Assembly: GCF_001625365.1 (NCBI RefSeq)
Contig: NZ_LJJF01000001.1
Coordinates: 3,232,501-3,296,500 of the forward strand
Reading direction: 5' to 3'
DNA length: 64,000 bases
DNA from: Streptomyces sp. MJM8645
GTDB taxonomy: Bacteria > Actinomycetota > Actinomycetes > Streptomycetales > Streptomycetaceae
Position numbers and translations under genes: made by a program. Below are positions 1-11,152 of the stretch, piece after piece; position 1 is the stretch's first letter; the number at the start of each line of letters is the position of its first letter. A model generated the notes under the pieces. The model had not been told where the DNA came from, searched no databases, and was given only the letters and a program-made list of their open reading frames with translations.

Positions 1-599
1 GCCACGTCCCCGAGCCCGGCCAGCTTCGTCGTCGCCGCCTCGTACGCCTGCCCCAGCTTCTCCATCTGGTGGATGGCTTCCTGGTGGGCCTTGTAGACCC
101 GCTGGGAGGCGGCCACAGCCTCCGTTTCGGTGACCCAGGAACAGTTCTGCTTCTTCATCATGGCGTCGACGGTGGCGGTGGTCGGCCCGGTCGGGGTGAA
201 GTTGGCGCTCGTGAGCGCCATCTGGTTGGGCACCCCCTGGGTCGAGCGCGCCTTGACGATGTCGACATCGTCGTGTGGCACGTCCGGCACGGCCACCTTG
301 GCGGTGCTGAGTGCCTCGCCGGCCTGGTGCATGGCGTCGCCGGCGGTTGTGGAGTAGTCACCGAGCAACGCGGCGGACTGCTGCAGGTTGCCTGCCCAGG
401 TCTTGAAGCTCTCGGCGGCCGGCCCTTCCCAGCTGACGTTGCCGATGTGCGATTTGAGTGCCGCGCCGAGTTCCTTCAGGACGCGGCCGGCCGACTTCAG
501 CTGGGTGCCGCGACTCAGCACCGTCGTGGGGTCGGTGCTCTGGACCATCTTCTTGAGCTGGGCGTGTCCGACGCCCTCGAAGTTCGTTCCGTCTGCCAC
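1..599 (-). CDS. WXG100-type type VII secretion protein (C-terminus beyond window)
   Basis: The gene reads leftwards from a GTG start at 599, with a GGGGAG ribosome site about 8 bases upstream, and runs off the left edge after about 199 codons. The protein is Ala/Gln-rich and appears helical. It carries a W-x-G motif (Trp57-Glu-Gly59, within SWEGPAAESF), the hallmark of the helix-turn-helix WXG100/ESX substrates. It is already twice the length of a classical WXG100 protein, so it is probably a longer ESX substrate with an N-terminal WXG-like domain (PPE, LXG or EspB-like). The next gene upstream (start 1167) is another small helical protein, which suggests a secreted pair. No secretion-machine gene (EccC, EccD) lies inside the window. 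The family call rests on the motif; the function is inferred. Confidence 0.7.
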   Translation of the reverse strand, partial: MADGTNFEGVGHAQLKKMVQSTDPTTVLSRGTQLKSAGRVLKELGAALKSHIGNVSWEGPAAESFKTWAGNLQQSAALLGDYSTTAGDAMHQAGEALSTAKVAVPDVPHDDVDIVKARSTQGVPNQMALTSANFTPTGPTTATVDAMMKKQNCSWVTETEAVAASQRVYKAHQEAIHQMEKLGQAYEAATTKLAGLGDV

Positions 600-642
600 T
601 ACTTACTCCCCGTTTCCCCGTGAGCGCCCTCGCCGACCACCA

Positions 643-1167
643 TCAGAAGCCCTCGCCGCCGGCCCGCGCCGGCGTGGTGCCGCCCGCGTTCTTCGCGACG
701 GCGTTCTGCGCGGCCGTCGTGTCGTCCTCGTTGGCCGAGTAGTTGCCCGCCGTCGCTGCGACCGCGGTCTTCATCGCCTCGATCTGCGACACGAAGTCCT
801 TGTGCAGCTTGACGAGCTGGGTGTGCACCTTGTCGTAGGCCGCGGTCAGGGCCGTTGCTTCGGCGAACTCCGCGCTGGCGAAGCTTCCGCCGGTCAGTTT
901 CTGTTCCTGGAGTTTGTACGGGGCCGCCGGGGAGCCTTCCATGGCCTGGAGCAGGGCTTCGATCTTCTTGGCGAACGCGGTGAGTGTGTCGAGCTCGACC
1001 TTGACGTCCTTCTTGCCGAAGGCGGACACCAGGTCGGCGGCGCTGACGTTCGTCTGCACGGTGCTGACGAGGGGGCCGAACCCCATCATGTGGCTGAGCA
1101 TAAATGGCGTGATGTCACCGGACGTGTCCGGACTGGCCCCCGTGTTCGGTGGAACCTCTCCTGCCAT
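643..1167 (-). CDS. hypothetical type VII secretion-associated helical protein
   Basis: This is a 174-residue protein starting at ATG 1167 behind a good site (GAGAGGTGA). It has no signal peptide or membrane segment. It is largely predicted helical, with Ala/Lys/Glu-rich heptad-like stretches around residues 40-150 and a Gly/Ala-rich tail. The stop lies 43 bases before the WXG-type gene, so the two are probably one transcription unit. Small helical proteins of this kind often accompany WXG100 substrates in Streptomyces ESX loci as partners or chaperones. I do not recognise the family, and the association rests on position and composition only. Confidence 0.6.
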   Translation of the reverse strand: MAGEVPPNTGASPDTSGDITPFMLSHMMGFGPLVSTVQTNVSAADLVSAFGKKDVKVELDTLTAFAKKIEALLQAMEGSPAAPYKLQEQKLTGGSFASAEFAEATALTAAYDKVHTQLVKLHKDFVSQIEAMKTAVAATAGNYSANEDDTTAAQNAVAKNAGGTTPARAGGEGF

Positions 1168-1506
1168 AGCAGTTCACCTCTCCCCCGTACGGGCGGTGGT
1201 TCGGGGTAACCCCGGGGCCGCCGCTCCGCAACATACCGTCAACTTCTCGGTCGTACAGTGCTGGTCGGTGCACCGCCCGCCCTGGGGGCGGTTTCCGCCT
1301 CCGCAATCGTAGCCACCGCCTCTGTCGGGCTGGCAGGGCCCTTGGCCCGCCTGTGCGGGATCGGTACGAACTTGACACGTGCGGCCCTCGGGGGTGCCGT
1401 GCCGGGCCCCGGTAGACTGGCGTCGCCCGGTTGGACCGGGTACGCCCCCATCTGCCGCGCAATGTCGCACAGCAGCGTCCCCTGGCCGCAGAACGGACGT
1501 GACCTG
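1168..1506. other. divergent intergenic region with candidate promoters
   Basis: This 339-base gap separates the leftward ESX-type pair from the rightward FUSC gene. On the + strand I see TTGACA at 1372-1377 and a good actinobacterial -10 (TAGACT) at 1413-1418. They are 35 bases apart, so they cannot belong to one promoter; TAGACT is the better candidate for the FUSC gene. The long reading frames crossing this gap are shadows. Confidence 0.4.
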
Positions 1507-3405
1507 ATGCCTGCAGACGAGTCCGCCCCCTCCTGGTGGGCCCGTGCCGCCCGTCCTTCCCGGCCGCCGTTGCCGCTGGCACTGATGGCCCGCGCGGCGG
1601 TGGGCATGGCGGTGCCGCTGGCCGCAGGGCTGCTGGCGCACCGGCTGGATCTGGGGGTGTTCGCCGGTCTGGGCGCGATGCACGCGACGATGAACGACCG
1701 CGCGGAGCCGGGTGGCCTGCGGGTGCCCCGGATCGCGTCGGCGGTGCTGGCTTCGGCACTCGGCATGCTGATCGGCACTTCCCTCCAGCACGTGCACGTT
1801 TCGGCGGTCGCGCTCGGTGCGGCGCTCACGTTCACGGCGTTCGCGTCCGGCGCGCTGAGTGCGACGGGCCCGCGGGGTTCTGCGGCGGGGATGCTGCTGC
1901 TGGTGTCGGCGGCGTTGGGCAGCGGGATGCCGTTGCCGGATCCGTGGTGGGCGGCGGCGCCGATGATGCTGGCGGGTGCCGCGTTCGTGGTGGTGCTGGG
2001 TCTGCCGGGGGGCGCGCACCGCCGCCCCGCCTCGGATCCGCGCAACCGTGCGCTGGCGGCCGCATACGAGGCGTTCGGCCAGACGCTGGCCGATCTGGGC
2101 ACGCCGCAGGGCGCGGCTTCGCGCCAGGTGTTGACGGCCCGGTTGAACCAGTTGCAGGACCTCCTCCCGCGACCGCACCGCCCGGGGTCGGAGTCCGCCC
2201 GTACGGTTCGGCTGCGCCGGATGTACGAGGCGGCGTTGGCCGCCACCGAGGCGGCGACGGGCCTGTTGTGGGCGTGGCGGCCGGTGCCGCCCGAGGTCGC
2301 GGAGGTGCCGCTCCGGTTGGCGGACGCGGTCCGGCGGGGCGGCGGCGAGGTCACCGTTCCGCAGTGGCAGCCGGACACGCCGTCCCGGCAGGCCCTGGAC
2401 GTGGCGCTGCGCGCGGCGGCCGACACCGTGGCCGGCCGGGAGGCGGAGGTCGCTACCGCCCCGGCACCGCCGCCCGATCCGTGGCGGCTGCGGGTGCGGC
2501 TGCTGTCGCGCGGTTCGGTCCGGTACGGGCTGCGGGTGGCGTTGTGCATCGCGGTCGGTTCGGCGGTGACGGCCAGCTACCCGCTCAGCAAGAGCTACTG
2601 GGTGCCGATGACGATCGCCTTCGTGTTGAAGCCGGATCTCGGTTCGGTGTTCCTGCGGGCGGTGAGCCGCTCGATCGGCACGGTGCTCGGGGTGGCGGTC
2701 ACGGCGGCCGTGGTGTCGCTCACGACCGACGCGTGGGTACTGACGGCGATCGCCGCGTTCTGCGTGGCCCTGTTGCCGTACGTGACGGCGGCGCACTACG
2801 GGCTGAACACGGTGGCGATGACGCCGATGGCGTTGATCCTGCTCCAGTTGGGCGGGCAGAGCAGCGCGGCCGAGTTCTGGCCGCGGGTGCTGGACACGGT
2901 GCTCGCGAGCGCGATCGTGCTGCTCTTCGGCTATCTGCTGTGGCCGGAGCGTCCGCGGCACCGGATCGAGCCCCGGCTGGTGGACGCGGCCACCGCGCTG
3001 CGGGCCTATCTGGACGCGGTCACCGGGGACGCGGGCCGGGCCGAGGTGTGGCTGCGCCGCACGGCGTACCGGGCGTTGGAGGACGCCCGCCAGGAGGTGC
3101 GGCAGGGGCTGGCCGAGCCGCCGCCGACGGGGCGGCTGGCGGAGCAGTGGCTGCCGGCGACGGCGGCGTTGGAGCGGCTGGGCGGCGCGGTGGCGGCGTT
3201 CGCGGCGCAGCTGCGGTACGGCGGCCGGGTGCCGGATCCGGCGGAGGTGGGGCGGGTGCGCCGGGCGCTGGACGAGCTGACGGCCGCGGCCCGCGAGCAC
3301 CGCCCGCCGACCGGGGCGGCGGCCCGCCCGACGGCGCCGCACGACCCGGCGCGCAGTGCGCTGGGCCGTGCGGCGGACGAGCTGGAGGCCCTGCTGGCCC
3401 GGTAG
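1507..3405 (+). CDS. FUSC family inner-membrane protein (putative aromatic compound exporter)
   Basis: The 632-residue protein has two blocks of hydrophobic helices (about residues 20-150 and 335-480), each followed by a soluble Arg/Glu-rich region. This is the duplicated layout of FUSC/YccS/AaeB-like proteins. The second block starts near residue 339 with YGLRVALCIAVGSAV and continues through YWVPMTIAFVLKPD and RSIGTVLGV, the pattern typical of the FUSC_2 domain. Family members are thought to export aromatic acids or other toxic metabolites; the substrate here is unknown. I chose ATG 1507 because the hydrophobic domain follows directly. An in-frame ATG at 1462 is possible. The gene is convergent with the ABC-F gene, only 56 bases away. 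Confidence 0.85.
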   Translation: MPADESAPSWWARAARPSRPPLPLALMARAAVGMAVPLAAGLLAHRLDLGVFAGLGAMHATMNDRAEPGGLRVPRIASAVLASALGMLIGTSLQHVHVSAVALGAALTFTAFASGALSATGPRGSAAGMLLLVSAALGSGMPLPDPWWAAAPMMLAGAAFVVVLGLPGGAHRRPASDPRNRALAAAYEAFGQTLADLGTPQGAASRQVLTARLNQLQDLLPRPHRPGSESARTVRLRRMYEAALAATEAATGLLWAWRPVPPEVAEVPLRLADAVRRGGGEVTVPQWQPDTPSRQALDVALRAAADTVAGREAEVATAPAPPPDPWRLRVRLLSRGSVRYGLRVALCIAVGSAVTASYPLSKSYWVPMTIAFVLKPDLGSVFLRAVSRSIGTVLGVAVTAAVVSLTTDAWVLTAIAAFCVALLPYVTAAHYGLNTVAMTPMALILLQLGGQSSAAEFWPRVLDTVLASAIVLLFGYLLWPERPRHRIEPRLVDAATALRAYLDAVTGDAGRAEVWLRRTAYRALEDARQEVRQGLAEPPPTGRLAEQWLPATAALERLGGAVAAFAAQLRYGGRVPDPAEVGRVRRALDELTAAAREHRPPTGAAARPTAPHDPARSALGRAADELEALLAR

Positions 3406-3430
3406 GGCCCGAACGGGATCCCGGCACCGG

Positions 3431-3461
3431 CCAGGACTCCGACCAGAACTCCGACCAGGAC

Positions 3462-3466
<5 letters not shown>
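3431..3466. repeat. 12-bp tandem repeat x3 spanning the ABC-F stop codon
   Basis: Three near-identical 12-base units lie at 3431-3442, 3443-3454 and 3455-3466 (CCAGGACTCCGA and variants). On the minus strand the ABC-F stop TGA (3464-3462) sits in the third unit. The same position in the other two units reads GGA, so a single base decides the stop. Confidence 0.85.
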
Positions 3467-5321
<1,855 letters not shown>

Positions 5322-5509
5322 GTCTGCTGCGCTCCTGGGATTGGCGGTCTCGGGGCGGCCCGCCGGTCGCGGCCGGGCACCCCTGTCGGGGACGCCCCGA
5401 TCTCCCCAGCCTAATGGGCCCGCCGAAGCGCCCTCACCGCCCGCAGTGGCGGGGGCCCGAACCGGCGGGCCCCGTACCGGCGAAGCCCTTAGAAACGTTG
5501 GCGGGGTCC

Positions 5510-6427
5510 CTACGGCACGAGCGCCGCCCCCGGCACCGGCCCGTACGTGGCGTGCGCGGTCCGGCAGGTGCCGGAGGCCCGCAGCGCCTCGGCGACGGCG
5601 GCGGCCGCGTCGGCGTCCTTGACGAGGAACGCGCAGGTCGGCCCCGAGCCGGAGACGAGGGCGCCGAGCGCGCCGGCCTCGGTGCCGGCCCGCAGGGTGG
5701 CGGCGAGCGCGGGGCGCAGCGAGAGGGCGGCGGGCTGGAGGTCGTTGGCGAGGGCGGCGGCCAGGGCGACGGCATCGCCCTGGGCGAGGGCGGCGAGCAG
5801 CGCGGGGTCGGCGTCGGGGGTGCGGACGTCGGTGTCGCTGGAGCCGGTGCCGGCTTCCTCGCGCAGGCGGTCGCACTCGCGGAAGACGGCGGGGGTGGAG
5901 AGGCCGCCGTCGGCGACCGCGAACACCCAGTGGAAGGTGCCGTCGACGGTGAGCGGCTGCAGGATCTCGCCCCGGCCGAGGCCCAGCGCGACGCCGCCGA
6001 GCAGGGCGAACGGCACGTCGGAGCCGAGTTCGGCGGCCAGTTCCAGGAGGGTGTCGAGGGGGGTGTCGAGCTGCCAGAGCGCGTCGCAGGCGACCAGCGC
6101 GGCGGCCCCGTCGGCACTGCCGCCGGCCATGCCGCCGGCGACCGGGATGGCCTTGGCGATGTGCAGGTGCACGCCGGGTTCGGCGATGCCGTGGTGGGCG
6201 GCGAGCAGGCGGGCGGCGCGGGCGGCGAGGTTGCTGTCGTCGAGCGGTACGACGTGGGCGTCCGGCCCGGTGCAGGAGAGCGTGACACCCTCCCCTGCCG
6301 TGGCGGTGACCTCGTCGCCGAGGGCGACGGCGAAGAACACGTTGGCCAGGTCGTGGAACCCGTCGGCGCGCAGTCCGCCCACCCCGAGCTGGGCGTTGAC
6401 CTTCGCCGGAACCCGCACGGTGATCAC
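5510..6427 (-). CDS. ispE: 4-diphosphocytidyl-2-C-methyl-D-erythritol kinase
   Basis: IspE is a cytosolic GHMP kinase. It phosphorylates the 2-hydroxyl of CDP-ME in the MEP pathway to isoprenoids, which are precursors of undecaprenyl carriers, quinones and terpenoids. The 305-residue protein has the N-terminal VPAKVN motif (substrate-contacting Lys9) and the glycine-rich ATP loop [19 protein letters not shown]-terminal [13 protein letters not shown] motif completes the GHMP fold. The start is GTG 6427; its first four bases overlap the rsmA stop (GTGA), so translation is coupled to rsmA. The rsmA-ispE order is conserved in actinobacteria. About 190 bases without features separate its stop from the ABC-F start. 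Confidence 0.95.
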   Translation of the reverse strand: MITVRVPAKVNAQLGVGGLRADGFHDLANVFFAVALGDEVTATAGEGVTLSCTGPDAHVVPLDDSNLAARAARLLAAHHGIAEPGVHLHIAKAIPVAGGMAGGSADGAAALVACDALWQLDTPLDTLLELAAELGSDVPFALLGGVALGLGRGEILQPLTVDGTFHWVFAVADGGLSTPAVFRECDRLREEAGTGSSDTDVRTPDADPALLAALAQGDAVALAAALANDLQPAALSLRPALAATLRAGTEAGALGALVSGSGPTCAFLVKDADAAAAVAEALRASGTCRTAHATYGPVPGAALVP

Positions 6428-7368
6428 TGGGAGTCCGCCTCCGGCTCGTGCTCGGCGATCTCCGGCTTGTGCTCGGCGATCTCGGGCTTGTGCTCGGCAA
6501 TCTGCGGCTTGTGCTCGGCGATCGCGGCGAACTGCTCCACCGTGAGCATCTCGCCGCGCAGCTTGTGGTCGATCCCGGCGGCCGCGAGCGCCTGCTCGGC
6601 CCCGGCGGCGGAGCCGGCCCAGCCGGCCAGCGCGGCGCGCAGGGTCTTGCGCCGCTGGGCGAACGCGGCGTCGACGACGGCGAACACCTCCCTGCGGCTG
6701 GCGGTGGTCTTCGGCGGCTCGCGGCGGATCAGCGAGACCAGCCCGGAGTCGACGTTGGGGGCGGGCCAGAACACGTTCCGGCCGATGGCGCCGGACCGCT
6801 TCACGTCGGCGTACCAGTTGGCCTTGACGGACGGGACGCCGTACACCTTGTTGCCGGGCTTGGCGGCGAGCCGGTCGGCGACCTCGGCCTGCACCATCAC
6901 CAGGGTGCGCTCGATGCTGGGGAAGGTCGCCAGCATGTGCAGCAGGACGGGCACGGCCACGTTGTACGGCAGGTTGGCGACCAGCGCGGTCGGCGCCGGC
7001 CCGGGCAGCTCGGTGACCTCCATGGCGTCGCTGAACACCAGGTCGAAGCTGTCGACCTTGCCGGGCATCCGGGCCGCGACGGTCGCTGGCAGGTGCTGTG
7101 CCAGCACCGGGTCGATCTCCACCGCCGTGACGTGCGCGGCCACCTCCAGCAGCGCCAGCGTCAGCGACCCGAGTCCGGGCCCGACCTCGACCACCGCGTC
7201 CTCGGCCGTCACCCCGCCTGCCCGGACGATCCGCCGCACGGTGTTGCCGTCGATGACGAAGTTCTGCCCGCGCTGCTTGGTCGGCTTCACGCCGAACGCG
7301 GCCGCCAGCTCCCGAATGTCGGCGGCGCCCAGCAGGTGGCTGTCAGGGGTGGGGTCGGTGGTGCTCAC
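6424..7368 (-). CDS. rsmA: 16S rRNA dimethyladenosine transferase RsmA (KsgA)
   Basis: RsmA dimethylates two adjacent adenines near the 3' end of 16S rRNA (A1518 and A1519 in E. coli numbering) late in 30S assembly. The 314-residue protein shows the GQNFVID entry motif, the SAM-binding motif [12 protein letters not shown], the catalytic NLPYN motif and the C-terminal QRRKTLR segment. I chose GTG 7368, which gives the usual N-terminus just before the methyltransferase domain; upstream in-frame ATG codons lie in the Uma2 gene region. The C-terminus is unusual: about 28 residues consisting of IAEHKPE-like heptads encoded by a 21-bp tandem repeat. These are absent from normal RsmA and may be dispensable. 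The gene overlaps ispE by 4 bases. Confidence 0.95.
   Translation of the reverse strand: MSTTDPTPDSHLLGAADIRELAAAFGVKPTKQRGQNFVIDGNTVRRIVRAGGVTAEDAVVEVGPGLGSLTLALLEVAAHVTAVEIDPVLAQHLPATVAARMPGKVDSFDLVFSDAMEVTELPGPAPTALVANLPYNVAVPVLLHMLATFPSIERTLVMVQAEVADRLAAKPGNKVYGVPSVKANWYADVKRSGAIGRNVFWPAPNVDSGLVSLIRREPPKTTASRREVFAVVDAAFAQRRKTLRAALAGWAGSAAGAEQALAAAGIDHKLRGEMLTVEQFAAIAEHKPQIAEHKPEIAEHKPEIAEHEPEADSQ
6441..6524. repeat. 21-bp tandem repeat x4 encoding the RsmA tail
   Basis: Four 21-base units (6441-6461, 6462-6482, 6483-6503, 6504-6524) differ at only a few positions each. They keep the rsmA reading frame and encode repeated I-A-E-H-K/E-P-E/Q heptads at its C-terminus. The divisible-by-three unit lets copy number change without a frameshift. 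Confidence 0.92.
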
Positions 7369-7396
7369 GCGCCAAGGATACGGGCGCGCGGGGCCC

Positions 7397-7996
7397 TCAG
7401 AGTTCGACGACCTCGGCGAGGTCGATCTCGACGGGGTACGGCACCGAGGTGCGGAGCACGCCTTCGTGCTGGGCGACGGGCAGGTAGACGCCCTTCTCCT
7501 CGTCCCGGTGGAACTCGTGCACGATCGGCAGGTTGTCGAGGCCACGCTCGACCCGCCAGTAGTACGGGATCTTCTTCTCGGCGTACTGGCCGGGCTTGCG
7601 GAAACGGTCGTTGGCCCGGGTGCCGTGGGATACGACCTCGACGGCCAGCACCAGGGATTCCGGCGGCAGGCACTCCAGTTCGAAGACGTCGAGACCGGTC
7701 TTGTCGAAGACCACCACGTCCGGCTTGGCCGTGTTGCTCTCGTCCAGGAGGACGCAACGCTCGACGTTTGCCGCGTACGGCGCGACGCGTGCGCTTCGAA
7801 GAGCCGTGTACAGCTCGTCGCGCACCTGGTCGTGCCACTGATTCGTCTGCCCCCGGACCACGATGACTCCGTCCACCAGATCCCATTCGAACGGCAGGTC
7901 GAATTTCTGAGCCTGCTCGTACGTCCAGCCCTGGGACGGCGGATGTGTCCAGTCGATGCGGTCCTCGACGGGTTCGTCGATCGGCTCGGCGGTCAT
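7397..7996 (-). CDS. Uma2 family (DUF820) endonuclease-like protein
   Basis: This 199-residue protein matches the Uma2/DUF820 restriction-endonuclease-fold family that is greatly expanded in Streptomyces. The core is visible as [10 protein letters not shown], then [23 protein letters not shown] and a K-x-x-x-Y segment ([17 protein letters not shown]). The acidic D and E residues plus the following Lys fit the PD-(D/E)xK arrangement. The biological role of these proteins is unknown. I chose ATG 7996 because GGAGG lies 6 bases upstream; ATG 8020 would add eight residues. It stands alone between rsmA and tatD with no mobile-element signs. Confidence 0.88.
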   Translation of the reverse strand: MTAEPIDEPVEDRIDWTHPPSQGWTYEQAQKFDLPFEWDLVDGVIVVRGQTNQWHDQVRDELYTALRSARVAPYAANVERCVLLDESNTAKPDVVVFDKTGLDVFELECLPPESLVLAVEVVSHGTRANDRFRKPGQYAEKKIPYYWRVERGLDNLPIVHEFHRDEEKGVYLPVAQHEGVLRTSVPYPVEIDLAEVVEL

Positions 7997-8090
7997 CGCC
8001 ACCTCCCTCACTGCACTCATGCTAGTCAGCCTAAGAAGCAGCCGGGAGTGCCGAATCGTTCCGCCGGAATCCGACTTTCGTTCGACCGGC

Positions 8091-8969
8091 TCAGTACCCG
8101 AAGGCCCGGGCCGTGTTCTCCGCGATCGCCGTGGACAGCTCGTCCTCGTGCAGCCCCAGCGTGTCGGCCATCGAGCGGACGGTGACCGGGATGAGGTACG
8201 GGGCGTTGGGCCGGCCGCGGTAGGGGTGGGGGGTGAGGAAGGGTGCGTCGGTCTCGACCAGGACGCGGTCGAGGGGGGTGGCGGCGAGGGCGTCGCGCAG
8301 CGGCTGGTTGGCCTTGAAGGTGACCGGGCCGGCGAAGGACAGGTACCAGCCGTGTTCGGCACAGACCTTGGCCATCTCGGCGTCGCCGGAGTAGCAGTGG
8401 AAGACCGTCCGCTCGGGGGCGCCTTCCGCCAGCAGGACGGCGATGACGTCCTCGTGGGCGTCGCGGTCGTGGATGACCAGGGCCTTGTCGTGCCGTTTGG
8501 CCATCTCGATGTGGCGGCGGAACGACTCCTTCTGGATCTCGACGCCCTCGGGGCCGGTGCGGAAGTAGTCGAGGCCGGTCTCGCCGACGGCGCGGACCTG
8601 CGGGAGGGCGGCGAGCCGGTCGATCTCGGCGAGGGCCTCCTCCAGCGCGGCCTCGCCGCCCGCCTTCCGCTGCTGGCCGGACCAGCCGTCCGCGTCGCCG
8701 AGGAAGATCCGCGGCGCCTCGTTGGGGTGCAGGGCGACGGCCGCGTGCACCTGCTCGTACTGGGCCGCCAGTTCGGCGGCCCAGCGCGAGCCGGGCACGT
8801 CGCAGCCCACCTGGACGACCGTGGTGACCCCGACCGAGGCGGCCCGGGCCAGTCCCTCGGCCGGGGTGCCGGCCTGCATGTCGAGGTGGGTGTGCGAGTC
8901 GGCCACCGCCACGGCCAGGGGTTGCGGCAGCGGCGGCGGGGTCGACCGGGCGTCGTCCTTGGCAGACAT
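8091..8969 (-). CDS. tatD: TatD family metal-dependent hydrolase/deoxyribonuclease
   Basis: The 292-residue protein is a TIM-barrel metal hydrolase. The metal-binding HxH is SHTHLD (His26, His28), followed by the GETGLDYF glutamate, VIHDRDAHED, the FHCYSGD histidine and LVETDAPFLTP aspartate. TatD proteins are 3'-5' exonucleases linked to DNA repair and RNA quality control; YcfH-like members are found beside metG in many bacteria, as here. Its ATG (8969) overlaps the metG stop by one base (TGATG), so it is translationally coupled. An N-terminal Pro-rich stretch of about 15 residues precedes the domain. Confidence 0.93.
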   Translation of the reverse strand: MSAKDDARSTPPPLPQPLAVAVADSHTHLDMQAGTPAEGLARAASVGVTTVVQVGCDVPGSRWAAELAAQYEQVHAAVALHPNEAPRIFLGDADGWSGQQRKAGGEAALEEALAEIDRLAALPQVRAVGETGLDYFRTGPEGVEIQKESFRRHIEMAKRHDKALVIHDRDAHEDVIAVLLAEGAPERTVFHCYSGDAEMAKVCAEHGWYLSFAGPVTFKANQPLRDALAATPLDRVLVETDAPFLTPHPYRGRPNAPYLIPVTVRSMADTLGLHEDELSTAIAENTARAFGY

Positions 8970-10588
8970 CAGGAGGCGGGCTTCTCTTCGAGGCGCGGGA
9001 ACAGGATCTCGCCCTTGGTGACGGTGCTGCCGGCGGGCAGCCGGCCCCAGTCGGCGGTGGTGGCGATGGTCTGCGCGGCGAGCGCGCCGAGGCCGGCCTC
9101 GGCGCCGAGCGAGGTCCACAGCTTCTCGGCGGTGGACGGCATCACCGGGTTGAGCATGACGGCGGTGCCGCGCAGCGCCTCGGCGGCGGTGTAGAGGATG
9201 GTGGCGAGGCGGGCGCGGCCCTGCTCCGAGTCGTCCTTGGCCACCTTCCACGGCTCCTGCTCGGTGAGGTAGCCGTTGACCTGCTTGACGAACTCGAAGA
9301 TCGCCGCGAGGCCGCCGGCGAAGTCCAGCTCCTCGCCGATCTTCCGGTCGGCGGTGGCGAGGGCCGTGGCGAGGCCGTCCGCGATGGCCTGCTCGGCGTC
9401 ACCGGGGGCGGCGGCGGCCGGCAGCGCGCCGTCGAAGTACTTGCCGACCATGGCGGCGACCCGGGAGGCCAGGTTGCCGAAGTCGTTGGCGAGTTCGGAG
9501 GTGTACCGGGCGGTGAAGTCCTCCCAGGAGAACGAGCCGTCGGTGCCGAAGGGGATCGCCCGCAGGAAGTAGTAGCGGTAGGCGTCCACGCCGAAGTGCG
9601 AGGTGAGGTCGGTGGGCGAGATGCCGGTCAGGTTGGACTTGGACATCTTCTCGCCGCCGACCATCAGCCAGCCGTTGGCGACGACCCGCTTGGGCAGCGG
9701 CAGGCCCGCGGCCATCAGCATGGCGGGCCAGATCACCGCGTGGAAGCGCAGGATGTCCTTGCCCACCAGGTGGACGGAGGCCGGCCACAGTTCGGCGAAG
9801 CGCTCCGGGTCGCTGCCGTAGCCGGCCGCGGTGATGTAGTTCTGCAGCGCGTCCACCCACACGTACAGGACGTGATTCTCGTCCCAGGGCAGCGGGACGC
9901 CCCAGTTGAAGGTGGAGCGGGAGATCGAGAGGTCCTTCAGGTCCTGCTCGACGAAGCGCAGCACCTCGTTGCGGGCCGAGGCTGGCTGGATGAAGTCCGG
10001 GTTGGCGGCGTAGAACTCCAGCAGCTTCGGGCCGTAGGCGGAGAGGCGGAAGAAGTAGTTCTCCTCCTCCAGCCATTCGACCGGCCGCTTGTGCACGGAG
10101 CAGAGCTTCTCGTCCTCGGTGGCGCCGTCGAGCAGTTCGGCCGGGAGCTTGAACTCCTCGCAGCCGACGCAGTACGGGCCGGAGTAGCCGCCCTTGTAGA
10201 TCTCGTCCTTGTCGTACAGGTCCTGGACGAACTCCTGCACGCGGTCGGTGTGGCGCTGCTGGGTGGTGCGGATGAAGTCGTCGTTGGCGATCTCCAGGTG
10301 CTCCCAGAGCGGCTTCCAGGCCTCTTCGACCAGCTTGTCGCACCACTCCTGCGGGCTGACGCCGTTGGCCTCGGCGGTCCGCATGATCTTCTGACCGTGC
10401 TCGTCGGTACCGGTCAGGTACCACACCTTCTCACCGCGCTGGCGGTGCCAGCGGGTGAGGACGTCGCCCGCCACGGTGGTGTACGCGTGGCCCAGGTGCG
10501 GGCGATCGTTGACGTAGTAGATCGGGGTGGAAACGTAGTACGCCGGGGCGGTCGCCCCGGTGGTGCTGTGGTCTGCAGTGGCCGCCAT
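8969..10588 (-). CDS. metG: methionyl-tRNA synthetase
   Basis: This class I aminoacyl-tRNA synthetase charges tRNA-Met. The 539-residue protein has the HIGH-type signature HLGH at residues 31-34 and KMSKS at about 314-318. A zinc-knuckle region (CVGCEEF) lies in the connective domain. A helical anticodon-binding domain with EQEPWKVAKDD follows near residue 440. There is no C-terminal tRNA-binding EMAP-like domain, as is usual for this shorter actinobacterial form. The gene starts the metG-tatD unit. The region upstream (10589-10726) carries the terminator of the next gene. Confidence 0.96.
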   Translation of the reverse strand: MAATADHSTTGATAPAYYVSTPIYYVNDRPHLGHAYTTVAGDVLTRWHRQRGEKVWYLTGTDEHGQKIMRTAEANGVSPQEWCDKLVEEAWKPLWEHLEIANDDFIRTTQQRHTDRVQEFVQDLYDKDEIYKGGYSGPYCVGCEEFKLPAELLDGATEDEKLCSVHKRPVEWLEEENYFFRLSAYGPKLLEFYAANPDFIQPASARNEVLRFVEQDLKDLSISRSTFNWGVPLPWDENHVLYVWVDALQNYITAAGYGSDPERFAELWPASVHLVGKDILRFHAVIWPAMLMAAGLPLPKRVVANGWLMVGGEKMSKSNLTGISPTDLTSHFGVDAYRYYFLRAIPFGTDGSFSWEDFTARYTSELANDFGNLASRVAAMVGKYFDGALPAAAAPGDAEQAIADGLATALATADRKIGEELDFAGGLAAIFEFVKQVNGYLTEQEPWKVAKDDSEQGRARLATILYTAAEALRGTAVMLNPVMPSTAEKLWTSLGAEAGLGALAAQTIATTADWGRLPAGSTVTKGEILFPRLEEKPAS

Positions 10589-10653
10589 GGTCGGAAAGCT
10601 TAGTCGGGCCCACCCGCAGCCCTCGACCGGATAACCGCATGACCGGCGACGGC

Positions 10654-10692
10654 GGGGGCCGCCCGCCGCGCTGCTCGCGGCGGGCGGCCCCC
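10654..10692. terminator. intrinsic terminator hairpin
   Basis: A perfect 17-bp inverted repeat (GGGGGCCGCCCGCCGCG, 10654-10670, with 10676-10692) encloses a 5-base loop. It lies just downstream of the zinc-ribbon gene (stop at 10727, minus strand) and upstream of metG. It lacks a clear U tract, as is common in streptomycetes. Confidence 0.85.
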
Positions 10693-10726
10693 GGTGCGCC
10701 CCCGCGTGCGCTCCCGGTGTCGGCGG

Positions 10727-11152
10727 TCAGCCCAGCAGCCGCGACCAGAACCGGGCCCAGCGTCCGCGCGGCTTCACGGGGGCGGACACCGGGGGCGCCC
10801 CGGCCGGCTCGGCGTGCGCCGGGTAGCCGGGAGCGTGGTGCCAGGACTGGTCGGCGGTGGCGACCCGGCCCTCGCGCATGATCCGGACGGTGTGTCCGCC
10901 ACACCCCGGGCAGGTCGGCTTGAGCAGCGGGGACGGTACCCGGACACCGTTGGCGTGGTATTCGAACACGACGTGCCCGTCCTTGCCGGCGTGGTGCTCG
11001 ATGTCGTACGCCTGCTCCCAGCCGTACCCGCATCGCAGGCAGGCGAAGGAGTAGGCCTCCCGCACGGTCTCGACGGGAGTGTGCGGCCGTCCGGCCAGGC
11101 CGGGGGCGCTCAGCGCGTTGCCACCGAGGGGGCTACCGATCATCTCGCTCAT
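10727..11152 (-). CDS. conserved hypothetical protein with zinc-ribbon cysteines
   Basis: The 141-residue soluble protein has two CxxC pairs: FACLRCGYGW near residue 37 and PTCPGCGGH near residue 82. Together they can form a zinc ribbon. Between them is an E/H-rich segment (YDIEHHAGKDGHVVFEYHANG). The C-terminus is Pro-rich and ends with a basic/aromatic tail (RARFWSRLLG-like). I do not recognise a named family. Such proteins in actinobacteria are annotated as hypothetical. The gene stands alone, with a strong hairpin after its stop. Confidence 0.75.
   Translation of the reverse strand: MSEMIGSPLGGNALSAPGLAGRPHTPVETVREAYSFACLRCGYGWEQAYDIEHHAGKDGHVVFEYHANGVRVPSPLLKPTCPGCGGHTVRIMREGRVATADQSWHHAPGYPAHAEPAGAPPVSAPVKPRGRWARFWSRLLG

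Noticed and set aside
7397..7996. Defence or mobile-element role for the Uma2 protein
   Set aside because: No transposase, methylase or toxin partner is nearby and composition equals the neighbours.
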